DNA of 64,000 bases from Ferruginibacter albus (GTDB taxonomy: Bacteria; Bacteroidota; Bacteroidia; Chitinophagales; Chitinophagaceae): contig NZ_CP083388.1 of the NCBI RefSeq assembly GCF_020042285.1, positions 682,001-746,000 of the forward strand, given 5' to 3'. A model generated the notes under the pieces. That model searched no databases, was not told the origin of the DNA, and worked only from the letters and a program-made list of their open reading frames with translations. Position 1 is the stretch's first letter. Every line of letters starts with the position of its first letter. Of this stretch, positions 20,518 to 29,636 are shown piece after piece. The position numbers and the translations under genes are program-made.

Positions 20518-23010
20518 ATGCGAAAAACACTACTGCTTCTCCTTTTCACGGTCTATTATTCGATATTTACCTATGCTCAGACACCAAAAACTTACACTTC
20601 TTCCGAGATATTATTGCAATTAAAAAAACTGGATGTGTTAGGTTCTGTATTATACATAGCAGCGCATCCTGACGATGAGAATACACGATTACTCGCCTAT
20701 CTCGCCAACGAAAAATTATATCGCACGGGTTATTTAAGTTTAACAAGAGGCGATGGAGGGCAAAACCTGATAGGGGATGAGCAGGGGGTTGACCTGGGAT
20801 TGATACGCACACAGGAGTTATTGGCGGCAAGAAGGATAGATGGTGCAGAACAATTTTTCAGCAGGGCTTATGATTTTGGATTTTGTAAATCATCCGACGA
20901 GGCATTGAAAACATGGGGACACGATAAAATATTAAGTGATGTGGTGTGGGTGATACGCAAGTTCAAGCCGGATGTTATCATTACCCGTTTTCCTCCTGAC
21001 ACTCGTGCAGGACATGGACATCATGCAGCTTCGGCTATACTTGCCCGTGAGGCATTTGATGCTGCAGCAGATCCTGCTAAGTTTCCGGAACAATTAAAGC
21101 AAGGTGTAACTGTTTGGCAAGCCAAACGGTTATTATGGAACACCTACAATTTTGGCAATAACAATACACAGAGCGAGGATCAGTTTAAATTGGATTGCGG
21201 TATATACAACCCTTTGTTGGGAAAGAGTTATGGAGAGATAGCTGCGGTAAGCCGTAGTCAGCATAAAAGCCAGGGTTTTGGTGTGCCTGCACAAAGAGGC
21301 GCTTCACTGGAATATTTTTCAACTACTGCAGGAGATAAACCTGTAAATGATTTGCTGGATGGTATTAATACTGCATGGAGCAGAACTACCGTAAATGATG
21401 CACCGGAAATAGCCGTTGATACAGTAGAAAAAGCAGTTAAAAATATCATTACTGATTTTTCCGCTGAACATCCTGAAAGGTCAACGCCTGCTTTGGTGCG
21501 TTTGTATAAACTACTTTTGCAAACACCCAATGATTATTGGCGCGAGCAAAAATTAGCAGCCATTAAAAATTTAATTGTTCAATGCAGTGGCTTATTCCTG
21601 GAAGCTACCACTTCAACACAATATGCTGTGCAGGGTGATAGTTTGAAAATTAATTTCAGCTTGAATGATAGATTAGGTGTAACTATTCAAAATGCCAATG
21701 CTTCTTTTAAAGGAGTTACTTATTCTTTTGATAGTATTAAAAATGATCTTGCATCAACCATCAATAAAACTATTTTTATTAAAACGGATGAAAAACCAAC
21801 ACAACCATATTGGCTGGTAGATCCTATGGAAAAAGGAAGCTTTAATGTAAGCGATCAGCAATTAATTGGTAAAGCGGAGAATGATCCCATCAGCGCTACG
21901 TTTGATATGAAAATAGAGGGAACAGAATTTGAATTTGATGTGCCTGTGAAATATAAATATACAGATCCGGTAAAAGGTGAACTATATCAACCGATATATA
22001 TTACTCCTGATCTAATCGTAAATGTTCAGCCATCTCTTGTAATAACTTTCCCAAATGATAAAAGGAAAAGCAATGAACCTGTTTGCACTTATAAATTAAT
22101 GACAGACGGAAAAAATATCATTGCACATGATATATGTTGTGGCGATTTGTCAGGATTAAAGAAAGGAGAAACTTTTGTTCGTAACAATACCGTTTTTGAT
22201 TATGATGCCACTAAAGTTTCAGAAGAATTTAAAAAAGGTATTCAAAACGATACGCTATATAGAGCTTTGCAAGAGGCTATGCTAAGCCTTCACGAGATCA
22301 ATTATGATCATATTCCTTCTATTAAATATTATTCTGTTGCCAGGAAACGATATTTAGTTGTTGATCTTAAAGTTGTTGGCAAAACGATTGGTTACATTCC
22401 CGGAGCAGGAGACAAAGTTCCGCAAGCATTGGAACAAATGGGTTATAGAGTAACTATATTAAAACAAGCTGATATTACCGGTGTTAATCTAAAGCAATTT
22501 GATGCAGTTGTAACCGGCGTACGTGCCTATAATGTAAATGAATGGATGTCGAATGTGTACGATACATTGATGCAATATGTAAAAGACGGAGGAGTATTCC
22601 TGGTTCAATATAATGTTAACAATGGCTTATCTTCTTTAAAAACCAAAATTGGACCTTATCCGTTCACGGTAGTAAACAAACGTGTTACGGATGAAACTGC
22701 TAAAGTAAATTTATTGTTGCCATCTGATGCAGCATTGAATTATCCCAATAAAATAACGGGTAAAGATTTTGATGGCTGGATACAGGAGCGTAGCATTTAT
22801 GATGTTGAAAATATTGACAGCAGTTATAAACGTATCATCAGCATGAAAGATCCGGGTGAAGAAGAGCAGGATGGAAGTTTATTGATTGCTGATTATGGCA
22901 AAGGCAAATTTGTTTATACAGGATTGGTTTTCTTTAGAGAATTGCCTGCAGGTGTTCCCGGTGCTTACCGGTTATTCGCTAATTTGTTGGCAAAGCCTAA
23001 AGCGAAATAA
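20518..23010 (+). CDS. Large secreted PIG-L family deacetylase
   Basis: Signal peptide (ends TYAQ) followed by a PIG-L/LmbE deacetylase domain with the zinc motif AHPDDE (49-54) and a downstream HGHHA histidine cluster. PIG-L enzymes remove N-acetyl groups from amino sugars or glycolipids. The protein is 830 aa, far longer than the basic 230-aa domain; the extra part has beta-sandwich-like middle regions and a C-terminal region with a ThuA/glutamine-amidotransferase-like look (VVTGVRAYN, FLVQYNVNNG). Such large forms are typical of Bacteroidota and are probably periplasmic carbohydrate enzymes. Substrate unknown. Confidence 0.87.
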   Translation: MRKTLLLLLFTVYYSIFTYAQTPKTYTSSEILLQLKKLDVLGSVLYIAAHPDDENTRLLAYLANEKLYRTGYLSLTRGDGGQNLIGDEQGVDLGLIRTQELLAARRIDGAEQFFSRAYDFGFCKSSDEALKTWGHDKILSDVVWVIRKFKPDVIITRFPPDTRAGHGHHAASAILAREAFDAAADPAKFPEQLKQGVTVWQAKRLLWNTYNFGNNNTQSEDQFKLDCGIYNPLLGKSYGEIAAVSRSQHKSQGFGVPAQRGASLEYFSTTAGDKPVNDLLDGINTAWSRTTVNDAPEIAVDTVEKAVKNIITDFSAEHPERSTPALVRLYKLLLQTPNDYWREQKLAAIKNLIVQCSGLFLEATTSTQYAVQGDSLKINFSLNDRLGVTIQNANASFKGVTYSFDSIKNDLASTINKTIFIKTDEKPTQPYWLVDPMEKGSFNVSDQQLIGKAENDPISATFDMKIEGTEFEFDVPVKYKYTDPVKGELYQPIYITPDLIVNVQPSLVITFPNDKRKSNEPVCTYKLMTDGKNIIAHDICCGDLSGLKKGETFVRNNTVFDYDATKVSEEFKKGIQNDTLYRALQEAMLSLHEINYDHIPSIKYYSVARKRYLVVDLKVVGKTIGYIPGAGDKVPQALEQMGYRVTILKQADITGVNLKQFDAVVTGVRAYNVNEWMSNVYDTLMQYVKDGGVFLVQYNVNNGLSSLKTKIGPYPFTVVNKRVTDETAKVNLLLPSDAALNYPNKITGKDFDGWIQERSIYDVENIDSSYKRIISMKDPGEEEQDGSLLIADYGKGKFVYTGLVFFRELPAGVPGAYRLFANLLAKPKAK

Positions 23011-23015
23011 GGCAG

Positions 23016-24230
23016 TTAAAATACAATTCGCATTCTGATCAGTCCCGGTGTTCCTTCATTGGAAATAAAACGCCATTCAGGGCCATTCAGTATAAATGTT
23101 TCCAACCCTTCATTTACATCTTCGTCAATTGATTTTTCAAAATTGAAGTTGACAGGTTGCCCGGAACGGTTTATCTCAAACGTAAAAATAGTTTCGCCGG
23201 CAACACGCCTGCCATCATCATATAGTGAATTAGAAAGCATATTCACCATATAGAGGTTGTATTCATCCCAGCCCATTTTAGGTTCAGCACCACGTTTATA
23301 TAAAACCAATACCCGGCTTCGGGTAAGGGTATCCGCTAGGTTGTTATCCTTTTTTAGATTGTTTTTTTGCGAAGACAATGTAACGGTTACAAAATCACCT
23401 GCGTTTGCAGTAACTGTTTTTGGAAAATAATCTTTAGCACTGATGTCCAACCGAACAGTTGCATCCGGCAATGATAAAGAGAAGATGCCATTAGCATCTG
23501 TCTTTGCCTGTTGATGATTATTGATAAGTAATGTAGCAAAAGGAACAGGAGTATTGCTGACATCCACTACTTTTCCTGAAAAAGTAGTAGTTATTGCATC
23601 AGATGATTTTTTCGTTTCTTTTAAGCTGGCAATATCCGTTTTATCTTTGGGTTGAATAACGTTATTATTATCTTCTGCAGCTATACTCTTTATTTCTTTC
23701 TTTGATTGTTCATTTACAGCAAGAGCATTACCGGTCGCGGTGTTTTTGCTTAATTCTTTTTTAAATACTGAAGAGTCGTTTTTTATTGAAGAAGTATTTG
23801 TTATTGTTCCATCGATCTTTACAGAAGAATCTGGATTTATATTTGTTGCAGGCACAGGAACAGCATTGTTGATTACCACTTCTTCTTTATGTGTTGATCG
23901 TAAAATAAAATAGAATGCAAATGCAACTCCGATCAACAATAAAACGGATGCAGCAACTTTCCAATTGAATTTGTTTTCACCGGGTTTTGCTTTACCTAAT
24001 TTATTTTTCAATTCATCCAGTTCTTTTTGAAGCTGTGCAAAGTCGGCAGGCTGTTTAATAGAAGCCATATTTTCATAACCTTCCATTGCTTCTGCTAATA
24101 AAGGATCGCTTAATGCAGCTTTCTCCATAGCGTGCATTTCAGCATTGCTGAGCTTACCTGAAAAATAATTATGAATATCTTTCGCAGTATAAATAATATG
24201 ACTGTTGTTCTTGTTCATGTTATTTTTCAA
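23016..24230 (-). CDS. Membrane protein with carboxypeptidase-regulatory domain, sigma-linked
   Basis: A 404-aa protein of anti-sigma-like layout: a short cytoplasmic N-terminal region (DIHNYFSGKLSNAEMHAME...), one transmembrane helix (about 94-112), a low-complexity linker, a carboxypeptidase-D regulatory-like beta domain (about 215-285) and a C-terminal TonB-C-like domain. Its start overlaps the upstream ECF sigma gene by 11 bases, so the two are translationally coupled. The arrangement suggests a sensor/regulator of that sigma factor with a periplasmic beta domain. It lacks a recognisable zinc anti-sigma motif, so the role is inferred from context. Confidence 0.75.
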   Translation of the reverse strand: MKNNMNKNNSHIIYTAKDIHNYFSGKLSNAEMHAMEKAALSDPLLAEAMEGYENMASIKQPADFAQLQKELDELKNKLGKAKPGENKFNWKVAASVLLLIGVAFAFYFILRSTHKEEVVINNAVPVPATNINPDSSVKIDGTITNTSSIKNDSSVFKKELSKNTATGNALAVNEQSKKEIKSIAAEDNNNVIQPKDKTDIASLKETKKSSDAITTTFSGKVVDVSNTPVPFATLLINNHQQAKTDANGIFSLSLPDATVRLDISAKDYFPKTVTANAGDFVTVTLSSQKNNLKKDNNLADTLTRSRVLVLYKRGAEPKMGWDEYNLYMVNMLSNSLYDDGRRVAGETIFTFEINRSGQPVNFNFEKSIDEDVNEGLETFILNGPEWRFISNEGTPGLIRMRIVF

Positions 24231-24828
24231 CTTTTGACGAAAGCTTCGATTCCATACATAGTTTTAAATTTCGTTTGCCGTTTTGTATATAGCTTCTTAC
24301 TTTGTTCCAATCAAAACCCGTAATGGCAGCAATTTCGTTGTAACATTTATCCTTCAGAAAGAATAATTCAACGCATTGCTTTTGCTCATTAGGCAAGGTA
24401 TCAATACATTTTTCCAGTTGCTTAAAATTCTCCTCTTTTTCCAATTGCTCGTCATCTGAATGCGCATTTTGTTCAGATTGCATAAAAGCCGGGTTAAATT
24501 CTGTAATTTTTACATTCCGCGGACTTCGCAGCTGCATTAAACAGTAATTTCTTGCCAGCACATGTAGCCAGCCTTTAAAATTGCCTACTTCGTATTGTTT
24601 CAGCTTAACTGTCAGTTCCTCAAATATTTCCATTACAGCATCTTTACTGCGCTCTGTTTCTTTAAAATATTTCAGGCACACACCAAATACCAGTTCCATG
24701 TAACGTTGATACAGCTCGCTCAAATAGTTTATTTCGCCGCTTTGTTTAAAAGCTGCTATCAATTCGTTGTCTGATAAATTGTTGTTTGATATGTTTTTTA
24801 GAAATCCCAAAAGAAAAATTTCTTGCAA
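24220..24828 (-). CDS. ECF-type RNA polymerase sigma factor
   Basis: A 202-aa sigma-70 family protein with region 2 (about 18-105, with YQRYMELVFGVCLKYF and GNFKGWLHVLARNYC) and region 4 (about 135-190, ending in a helix-turn-helix with KVRSYIQNGKRNLKL). It directs RNA polymerase to a stress or envelope regulon. The stop overlaps the start of the membrane protein gene, its likely regulator. Confidence 0.88.
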   Translation of the reverse strand: MQEIFLLGFLKNISNNNLSDNELIAAFKQSGEINYLSELYQRYMELVFGVCLKYFKETERSKDAVMEIFEELTVKLKQYEVGNFKGWLHVLARNYCLMQLRSPRNVKITEFNPAFMQSEQNAHSDDEQLEKEENFKQLEKCIDTLPNEQKQCVELFFLKDKCYNEIAAITGFDWNKVRSYIQNGKRNLKLCMESKLSSKVEK

Positions 24829-24949
24829 GTAATAAAAAATAACAACGATATGTTATGGAAAATTATGAAAGGTTGAAGTAATAATTATATCTTCTTTCTA
24901 CCAGATATATCCACTCACGACACAAATATAAGTGTGGATAAGTTTTCTT

Positions 24950-25156
24950 TTATTTTTTTTTCATTAACGCGGATATTTCTAATACAATCACCAAGACTAA
25001 CCAAAAAAATCCAGCATTTCTTACATGACGAGTTTTTAGTTTTACTTCTTGATTATGAAACCATGAATAAAATTTTATTACAGTATTTGGCAATAAAATA
25101 AGCCAAAGGGCAAAGCCCATAAAAAAAGAAACCCCGATTATTTCATCAATCCTCAT
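24950..25156 (-). CDS. Small two-TM membrane protein, unknown
   Basis: A 68-aa protein with two hydrophobic segments (about 7-27 and 49-63) separated by a basic loop (KLKTRHVRNAG). No family is recognised with confidence; it vaguely resembles short DUF6199-like proteins. It lies at the edge of the IS-bearing island, and a CTTTCAT/ATGAAAG inverted pair surrounds the gap to the divergent small ORF. A real gene is likely from the sharp membrane pattern and the ATG. Confidence 0.5.
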   Translation of the reverse strand: MRIDEIIGVSFFMGFALWLILLPNTVIKFYSWFHNQEVKLKTRHVRNAGFFWLVLVIVLEISALMKKK

Positions 25157-25201
25157 CTTTCATAAATTTGATGTATGAAAGGTAAGAAAAGGAGATTAAC
25201 A

Positions 25202-25327
25202 ATGAATGAACTTTCGGCGAATGCCGAGAAGTTATTAAAAGGAAAGGAGTTGAATCCTAATGGAAGGGAGTTATTTGAGAAAGTAATAAAGAAAGCCTCT
25301 ACGCCTAAGCAACGTGGCTCAAAATAG
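25202..25327 (+). CDS. Short basic ORF at the 3' end of the IS1595 transposase
   Basis: The plus-strand frame opens at 25175 and stops at 25327, but the ATG at 25202 has a rare Shine-Dalgarno-like AGGAG about 7 bases upstream and gives a 41-aa product (starts MNELSANAEKLL, ends KKASTPKQRGSK). It overlaps the convergent transposase by 23 bases. The product is very basic. It may be a passenger gene or regulator of the element; no function is recognised. Confidence 0.4.
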   Translation: MNELSANAEKLLKGKELNPNGRELFEKVIKKASTPKQRGSK

Positions 25328-26186
25328 TTTCAAACATGGTGTCTTGTTTGTTTTTGTGCATTAATCTAAAAGCCACTTCATCAACATACAATTGCAGATA
25401 TTTAGGGGATACGTGAATATGAGTGCCGTAGATGGTTCGGCGAAGTAATGCCCACGTAGATTCTATGCTGTTTGTATGAAATTGTCCTTTCTTAAATTCT
25501 CTTATAGAGTGGTTTACTACTTCATGTTGTTTGTAATGCAGGTTTAATCCTTCATATCCTGTATGGCTATCGGTTACAATGATTGCATCTGTTGAAACAT
25601 TATCTTTTACACGTTGTTTGAATGTTTTTGCGTCTGTCATTACTTCCAATTTCACTTCGTTATTATCAGACACAAAGCCCATAACCCCCGTCTTGTTATC
25701 AAACTTTGTCAGATCTTCTGCTTTTATCTTAGACCTTTTCTTATGGCTCATATTAATTAATGATTGCCCTAAGTACACTTCATCTATTTGCACAATGCCG
25801 CTTAGTTTACCTAGTTTATTCTTGCCCGCCATTAGCTTTTTTATTTGATGGTTCATTCTTAAAGCAGTTGTATAGCATACATTCAATACTCTTTCAAGTT
25901 CCTTTGCAGAAACTCCGTTGCGAGTAGTTGTTTGTAAGAAGATAGCCATAAACCAATAAGTAAGCGGTGTTGTTGTCTTTTCAAACACTGTATCTTTTGT
26001 TGGATAAACTTGAAACCCACAAGTAGGGCATTGATAAGAACGTCTATTCTTTACTCTTGTAAATTGCTTATCACTTTCACATTTAGGGCATACAAGATTA
26101 CTAAAACGCAACTGAAAGATTCTATCTAAGCAAGCATCATCATTTGGGTATGCTTCTCTAAACTGCTTTATTGTATATTTATTCAT
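25305..26186 (-). mobile_element. IS1595-family transposase
   Basis: DDE transposase of the IS1595 family: an N-terminal zinc ribbon (two CPxC pairs) that reads NLVCPKCES and QCPTCGF, followed by the FEKTTTPLTYWF motif, then the catalytic residues IDEVYLG, VTDSHTGY and HTNSIES (Asp, Asp, and the Asn/Glu of the third block). The frame opens at TTG 26195; the ATG at 26186 (protein MNKYTIKQF...) matches the family start. Length (293 aa) is full, so it looks active. The terminal inverted repeats could not be fixed by eye. Confidence 0.9.
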
Positions 26187-26220
26187 TAGTTTCAAGTTTT
26201 AAGTTTGAATATTGCAACTA
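26187..26220. promoter_or_regulatory. Element motif before the transposase start
   Basis: Half-sites TAGTTTCAA and TTGCAACTA lie at the two ends of this 34-bp region immediately upstream of the transposase ATG. The same two half-sites, in inverted order and closer together, occur at 26447-26466 before the HTH gene, suggesting a shared operator. Confidence 0.4.
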
Positions 26221-26237
26221 ATGTTGCAAAAAATATA

Positions 26238-26420
26238 TTATCTCCGTCTTGGTATTACAGGAATAGCAGGGAATTTGTCTATTTGTATAAATTGAATCCC
26301 ATCAATTTGAAAGCTATTCATTTTACCTTCTTTTATTAATTTATAAATGTATGAAGTAGTAACCTTTTCTTTGTTTGCGTAATTTTTGATTGTCATTAAT
26401 TTGCTCGAATCTACTTTCAT
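26238..26420 (-). CDS. Small HTH DNA-binding protein, IS-associated
   Basis: A 60-aa protein with a MerR/excisionase-type helix-turn-helix: KLMTIKNYANKEKVTTSYIY and KLIKEGKMNSFQIDG. Such proteins bind DNA as regulators or excisionases. It lies 43 bases upstream of the transposase on the same strand. Its upstream region and that of the transposase share the TAGTT...TTGAAACTA half-sites, so it may regulate both. It belongs to the element by position. Confidence 0.7.
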   Translation of the reverse strand: MKVDSSKLMTIKNYANKEKVTTSYIYKLIKEGKMNSFQIDGIQFIQIDKFPAIPVIPRRR

Positions 26421-26446
26421 AAAGCAAATATAATATACTTAGTTGA

Positions 26447-26466
26447 TAGTTGCAAGTTTGAAACTA
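26447..26466. promoter_or_regulatory. Shared operator-like motif before the HTH gene
   Basis: TAGTTGCAAGTTTGAAACTA: two half-sites TAGTTGCAA and TTGAAACTA separated by 2 bases, 27 bases upstream of the HTH gene start. A hairpin CCGACTG/CAGTCGG follows further upstream (26522-26541). Confidence 0.4.
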
Positions 26467-26593
26467 TATTTTTAAGGAAATTTTGATTTTTAACAAGAAA
26501 GGGTATCTTTATAATGCAAAACCGACTGTTGGCGCAGTCGGCAAAATATTTTGTCAATAATAAGGTTGTATAAATTTATATAAAATATACGAC

Positions 26594-27214
26594 ATGGCAA
26601 AGTATTTAATTATACTCTCTCTTATTTTGACCTATATGGGAAAGATTGTCATACCAGAAATTAGAGATAATTATCCACTGTATACACAATTACTTAAAGA
26701 AAGAAAATCAACTAATGAACGAACCATTGATGTTTCTTCCCCTAAAAAGAGTAACAGAAACTTTCTAATTGCTGAGAATATTTCTATTAAGCACAGTGCT
26801 TTAAATAATAACATTGAATTTATTGCTGAGGTTAAAGTTGATAACCATAAGTATTTTCTCTTCAAGCTAAGATGTAAGTCATTATCAGAAACGCCATTTT
26901 TTAGGTATGATAGCGATGGCTGTGCTCATCGCAATTATGATGAAAGTATACCTTTTGATGAACAATTAATCACAACGCCTCATTTTAATTACTTTAATCA
27001 GGATGGAGTATTAATGGCGTATAAAACAGAACAATTAAAGGATACGAATGAATGCGAGGCTCTTCAAGATATAAATTTATGTATGTCTCATTATTGTATG
27101 GAATCTAATTTGAGATTGAATGATGAAGACTTTCCTTCTATTAGTATTTTAGCAAATACCCTTCAATTACCAACAGTAAAAGATGACCCTAATTCTGGTG
27201 TTCAATTTATATGA
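26594..27214 (+). CDS. DUF6978-like protein (first gene of a two-gene cassette)
   Basis: A 206-aa protein. The N-terminus is hydrophobic (residues 4-20) and could be a membrane segment or an over-extended start (Met15 is an alternative). The core has LRCKSLSETPFFRYDSDG followed by HRNYDESIP and TPHFNYFNQDG (about 92-138). This His/Tyr pattern resembles the DUF6978 family recalled from memory, whose members sit beside DUF1828 proteins. It overlaps the next gene by 4 bases (ATGA), so the two are translationally coupled. Function unknown; the pairing is consistent with a toxin-like or defence module. Confidence 0.55.
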   Translation: MAKYLIILSLILTYMGKIVIPEIRDNYPLYTQLLKERKSTNERTIDVSSPKKSNRNFLIAENISIKHSALNNNIEFIAEVKVDNHKYFLFKLRCKSLSETPFFRYDSDGCAHRNYDESIPFDEQLITTPHFNYFNQDGVLMAYKTEQLKDTNECEALQDINLCMSHYCMESNLRLNDEDFPSISILANTLQLPTVKDDPNSGVQFI

Positions 27215-28023
27215 TATACGAATCCATATTTAAAAATGTAGTGTCATCTTTTGGAAGTTTATGGAATTTCAAAGAAAGAGGAAATACATTAGAAATCATT
27301 ACACCTTTTGGAACTACGTCTCAAAAGTTTATCTCTTTGTTTTTAACTATTAAAGATGGGGAATATATAATATCAGATGGAGGGTGGATTGAAGAAGGCG
27401 TATATAATAATACTTTTGATAGGGAAATGGATTGCTTCAGTAAAGTTTTTAATCATTATGTAAGTAGTTTTCTAATAAAGGAAGTAAAAAGTAATGCAGG
27501 AATTACATATTTCTACAAAAAAACTCCAACAGAAAGCACAATACCATCGTTAATATTTGATATGGCAAATTTTGTTTCTACAACAATTAGTTTAACTAAT
27601 GTAGAATATGCCGATAAAGAAAAGGAAACTAGAGAAAGGTTTAGAAAGTCTGCATCAGATTATATTCTACAAGCTGTTCCAAATAAAAAAATTCATTTTA
27701 ATGAGTACTTAGGAACTGGTAAAAAGAAGGTGAAAGTAAGTGCAATAGTGCAGAAGGATAATGGCAAACTTGTACTTTTAAATTACATAACAGGAAGTCA
27801 TTATGATTATTTTAGAACAAACATCTCAAAAACAAACCTCATTTTTGAATTAGCTGAAAAGACAAAAGAAAAACCTTATATAGAAAAGAAAATTGCTTTA
27901 ATTGATAATGCAGCCACAGGATATATTCCTGATCAAATTAGTATATGGTTACAACACCTTATTTCTAATACTCATGCAAAACCTATTAATTGGACTAAAA
28001 AAGAAGAGCTTCTAAATATATAA
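27211..28023 (+). CDS. DUF1828-like protein (second gene of the cassette)
   Basis: A 270-aa cytoplasmic protein whose N-terminal region (about 21-90) has TLEIITPFGTTSQKFISLFL followed by DGEYIISDGGW, which resembles the DUF1828 pattern (a substrate-like strand, then a DGG/DDG turn). No catalytic residues can be assigned. It is translationally coupled to the DUF6978-like gene. In many genomes this pair occurs in mobile or defence-rich regions. The AT-rich codon use fits the surrounding island. Confidence 0.55.
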   Translation: MIYESIFKNVVSSFGSLWNFKERGNTLEIITPFGTTSQKFISLFLTIKDGEYIISDGGWIEEGVYNNTFDREMDCFSKVFNHYVSSFLIKEVKSNAGITYFYKKTPTESTIPSLIFDMANFVSTTISLTNVEYADKEKETRERFRKSASDYILQAVPNKKIHFNEYLGTGKKKVKVSAIVQKDNGKLVLLNYITGSHYDYFRTNISKTNLIFELAEKTKEKPYIEKKIALIDNAATGYIPDQISIWLQHLISNTHAKPINWTKKEELLNI

Positions 28024-28078
28024 TTAAATCTGTCCTTTTATCCGATTAAAATATCCTAAATTCTTAAAACTATACTTC

Positions 28079-29089
28079 CTATTTCTCCAATCCTTTTTGT
28101 ATTATATTAGAAATAATACTAGGACTTTTTACTTCTACATCCTCATTAGAATAACCTGTAGCTTCTTTTTCGAAAATAGCGTCCGAGGCTTTCTTTAATA
28201 TTTCCTGTCTAGTCGATTCATTATTCTTAAATATATTACTTCCTTCAAAGAATAAATATGTTTTTAAACAATTTGCTTTATGATCATTGACAATTGAATT
28301 ATGTATTCTGGAATTATAATTTTTTATGCAAAAAGCTAATGCATAACTTAATAGTGATATTTCCAGAATACGAATAACTATCAGCCTTACTAATTCGGCA
28401 GTTACAATGTTCATGTTTTGCTTATTGTCTTTATAAAGAATCAAAATTTCATCCTTCCTTTCAATTCCATACCAAACAAAAAGTCCAAGAAAAATTGCGA
28501 TTGCAATTGCAAATCCTAACCATACTCTTGCTTTTGTTTTATTATCTTTTTTATGACCGTCAAAAATATCTACTTGGCTACTCACCTGCGTTGCAGTAGC
28601 GTTAACTTTTGTAAAGGAAACAGCATCTTCTAACTTTTCAAGCTCTTCTAAAGCAGCAGTTTTACCGAAAGTAATGATTATTTGAGTTGAGTTATATAAC
28701 CTACTTATAGCTTGCTTAAACGCTTGAACAATTTGATTCTTTATTGTGTCTACATAATTTTCAGGTAATGTTACATTTGGAGCAAGACCCACTGGTCTTT
28801 TTGGCTTTGAAGAAAAATTTTTTATTTGTTCAATTATTGCATTTAACTGATCTAAATTATTCTTAATAATATTTAATTGAAAATCTGGAATTTGTTCTAA
28901 CGAAGGTTTTGTAATCTTATGTAAGTATTTCTTTAAACCTGTGTAATCAGTCTCTATTTCTTTAAAATACCATTCTAATCCAAGTTCATTTTTCCTGGTA
29001 AATTCGTCAGAGGTAGGAGTTGTTATATCATTAACTAATTCTAAAATTTCTCCAACCAAATTACTTAATGGTATTTTTTCATCTTCCAT
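28079..29089 (-). CDS. Two-TM protein with long N-terminal helix, unknown
   Basis: A 336-aa protein. The N-terminal half is helical and probably coiled-coil; two transmembrane helices follow (about 188-208 and 236-256), and the C-terminal region has a conserved-looking layout of RIHNSIVNDHKANCLKTYLF followed by ILKKASDAIF and ATGYSN. This topology is shared by several membrane proteins of suspected defence systems (DUF6161-like), but the family is not certain. It starts 1 base after the stop of the HNH gene, so it is the second gene of that operon. Confidence 0.55.
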   Translation of the reverse strand: MEDEKIPLSNLVGEILELVNDITTPTSDEFTRKNELGLEWYFKEIETDYTGLKKYLHKITKPSLEQIPDFQLNIIKNNLDQLNAIIEQIKNFSSKPKRPVGLAPNVTLPENYVDTIKNQIVQAFKQAISRLYNSTQIIITFGKTAALEELEKLEDAVSFTKVNATATQVSSQVDIFDGHKKDNKTKARVWLGFAIAIAIFLGLFVWYGIERKDEILILYKDNKQNMNIVTAELVRLIVIRILEISLLSYALAFCIKNYNSRIHNSIVNDHKANCLKTYLFFEGSNIFKNNESTRQEILKKASDAIFEKEATGYSNEDVEVKSPSIISNIIQKGLEK

Positions 29090-29090
29090 A

Positions 29091-29423
29091 TTAAGAATTG
29101 TTTGGTTGTCGAGATATTACAGGCTCATTCCTATTTTCAACAGAAGTTATTACACATAGCCACTCTGGATAACTATCTCCTTTATTAAGATTATTTTGCC
29201 ATTGTAATGGTTGTAAATTTGCTAATTCATCCGTGCCACCTTTGCTAATTGGCATTGAATGATCTATGACCCAACCAAAAGAAGAAGATTGATTATTGTA
29301 TGAATCTTTAACCATCCATGCACCACATAAATCTTTTCGAAATTTGGAAGAATCATAACCTTCAACTACTTGACCTTTTTCCCAAACTTGGTCAATTATA
29401 TCTCCCTCAAATTGTTGCGCCAT
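29091..29423 (-). CDS. HNH endonuclease-like protein
   Basis: A 110-aa protein with an HNH nuclease fold: RKDLCGAWM, then the invariant IDHSMPISKGGTDELANLQP and WQNNLNKGD, giving His55, Asn69 and Asn78 as the HNH-type residues. It lacks the Cys pairs of the metal knuckle seen in some HNH proteins. It likely cuts DNA; whether as a free effector or with a partner is unknown. It is the first gene of an operon with the two-TM protein, from which it is separated by 1 base. A TACCTTTG box lies at 29464-29471. Confidence 0.8.
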   Translation of the reverse strand: MAQQFEGDIIDQVWEKGQVVEGYDSSKFRKDLCGAWMVKDSYNNQSSSFGWVIDHSMPISKGGTDELANLQPLQWQNNLNKGDSYPEWLCVITSVENRNEPVISRQPNNS

Positions 29424-29463
29424 GATTAATTATTAACTCAAATATTTTATATATTTTCAAAAG

Positions 29464-29471
29464 CAAAGGTA
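29464..29471 (-). promoter_or_regulatory. Possible -7 box for the HNH operon
   Basis: On the minus strand this reads TACCTTTG, the Bacteroidota -7 consensus, 40 bases before the HNH ATG. The -33 element is not clear. Confidence 0.5.
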
Positions 29472-29636
29472 ACAGAAAAATTAATACATGCATAAGGTAT
29501 CATCAAATTGAAGATATTTTGTAAAACCTTTGCTAGTATTGATTTTGGCTTTTGATAATAACTAGTAAAATAGAATTAATTTACTAGGTCTGTTTATTTT
29601 TATAAATTTAATTTATGTATTACTTATGGCGAAGAA

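Noticed and set aside
24829-26600. Terminal inverted repeats of the IS1595 element
   Set aside because: No pair of inverted ends could be identified by eye, so the element borders are not given.
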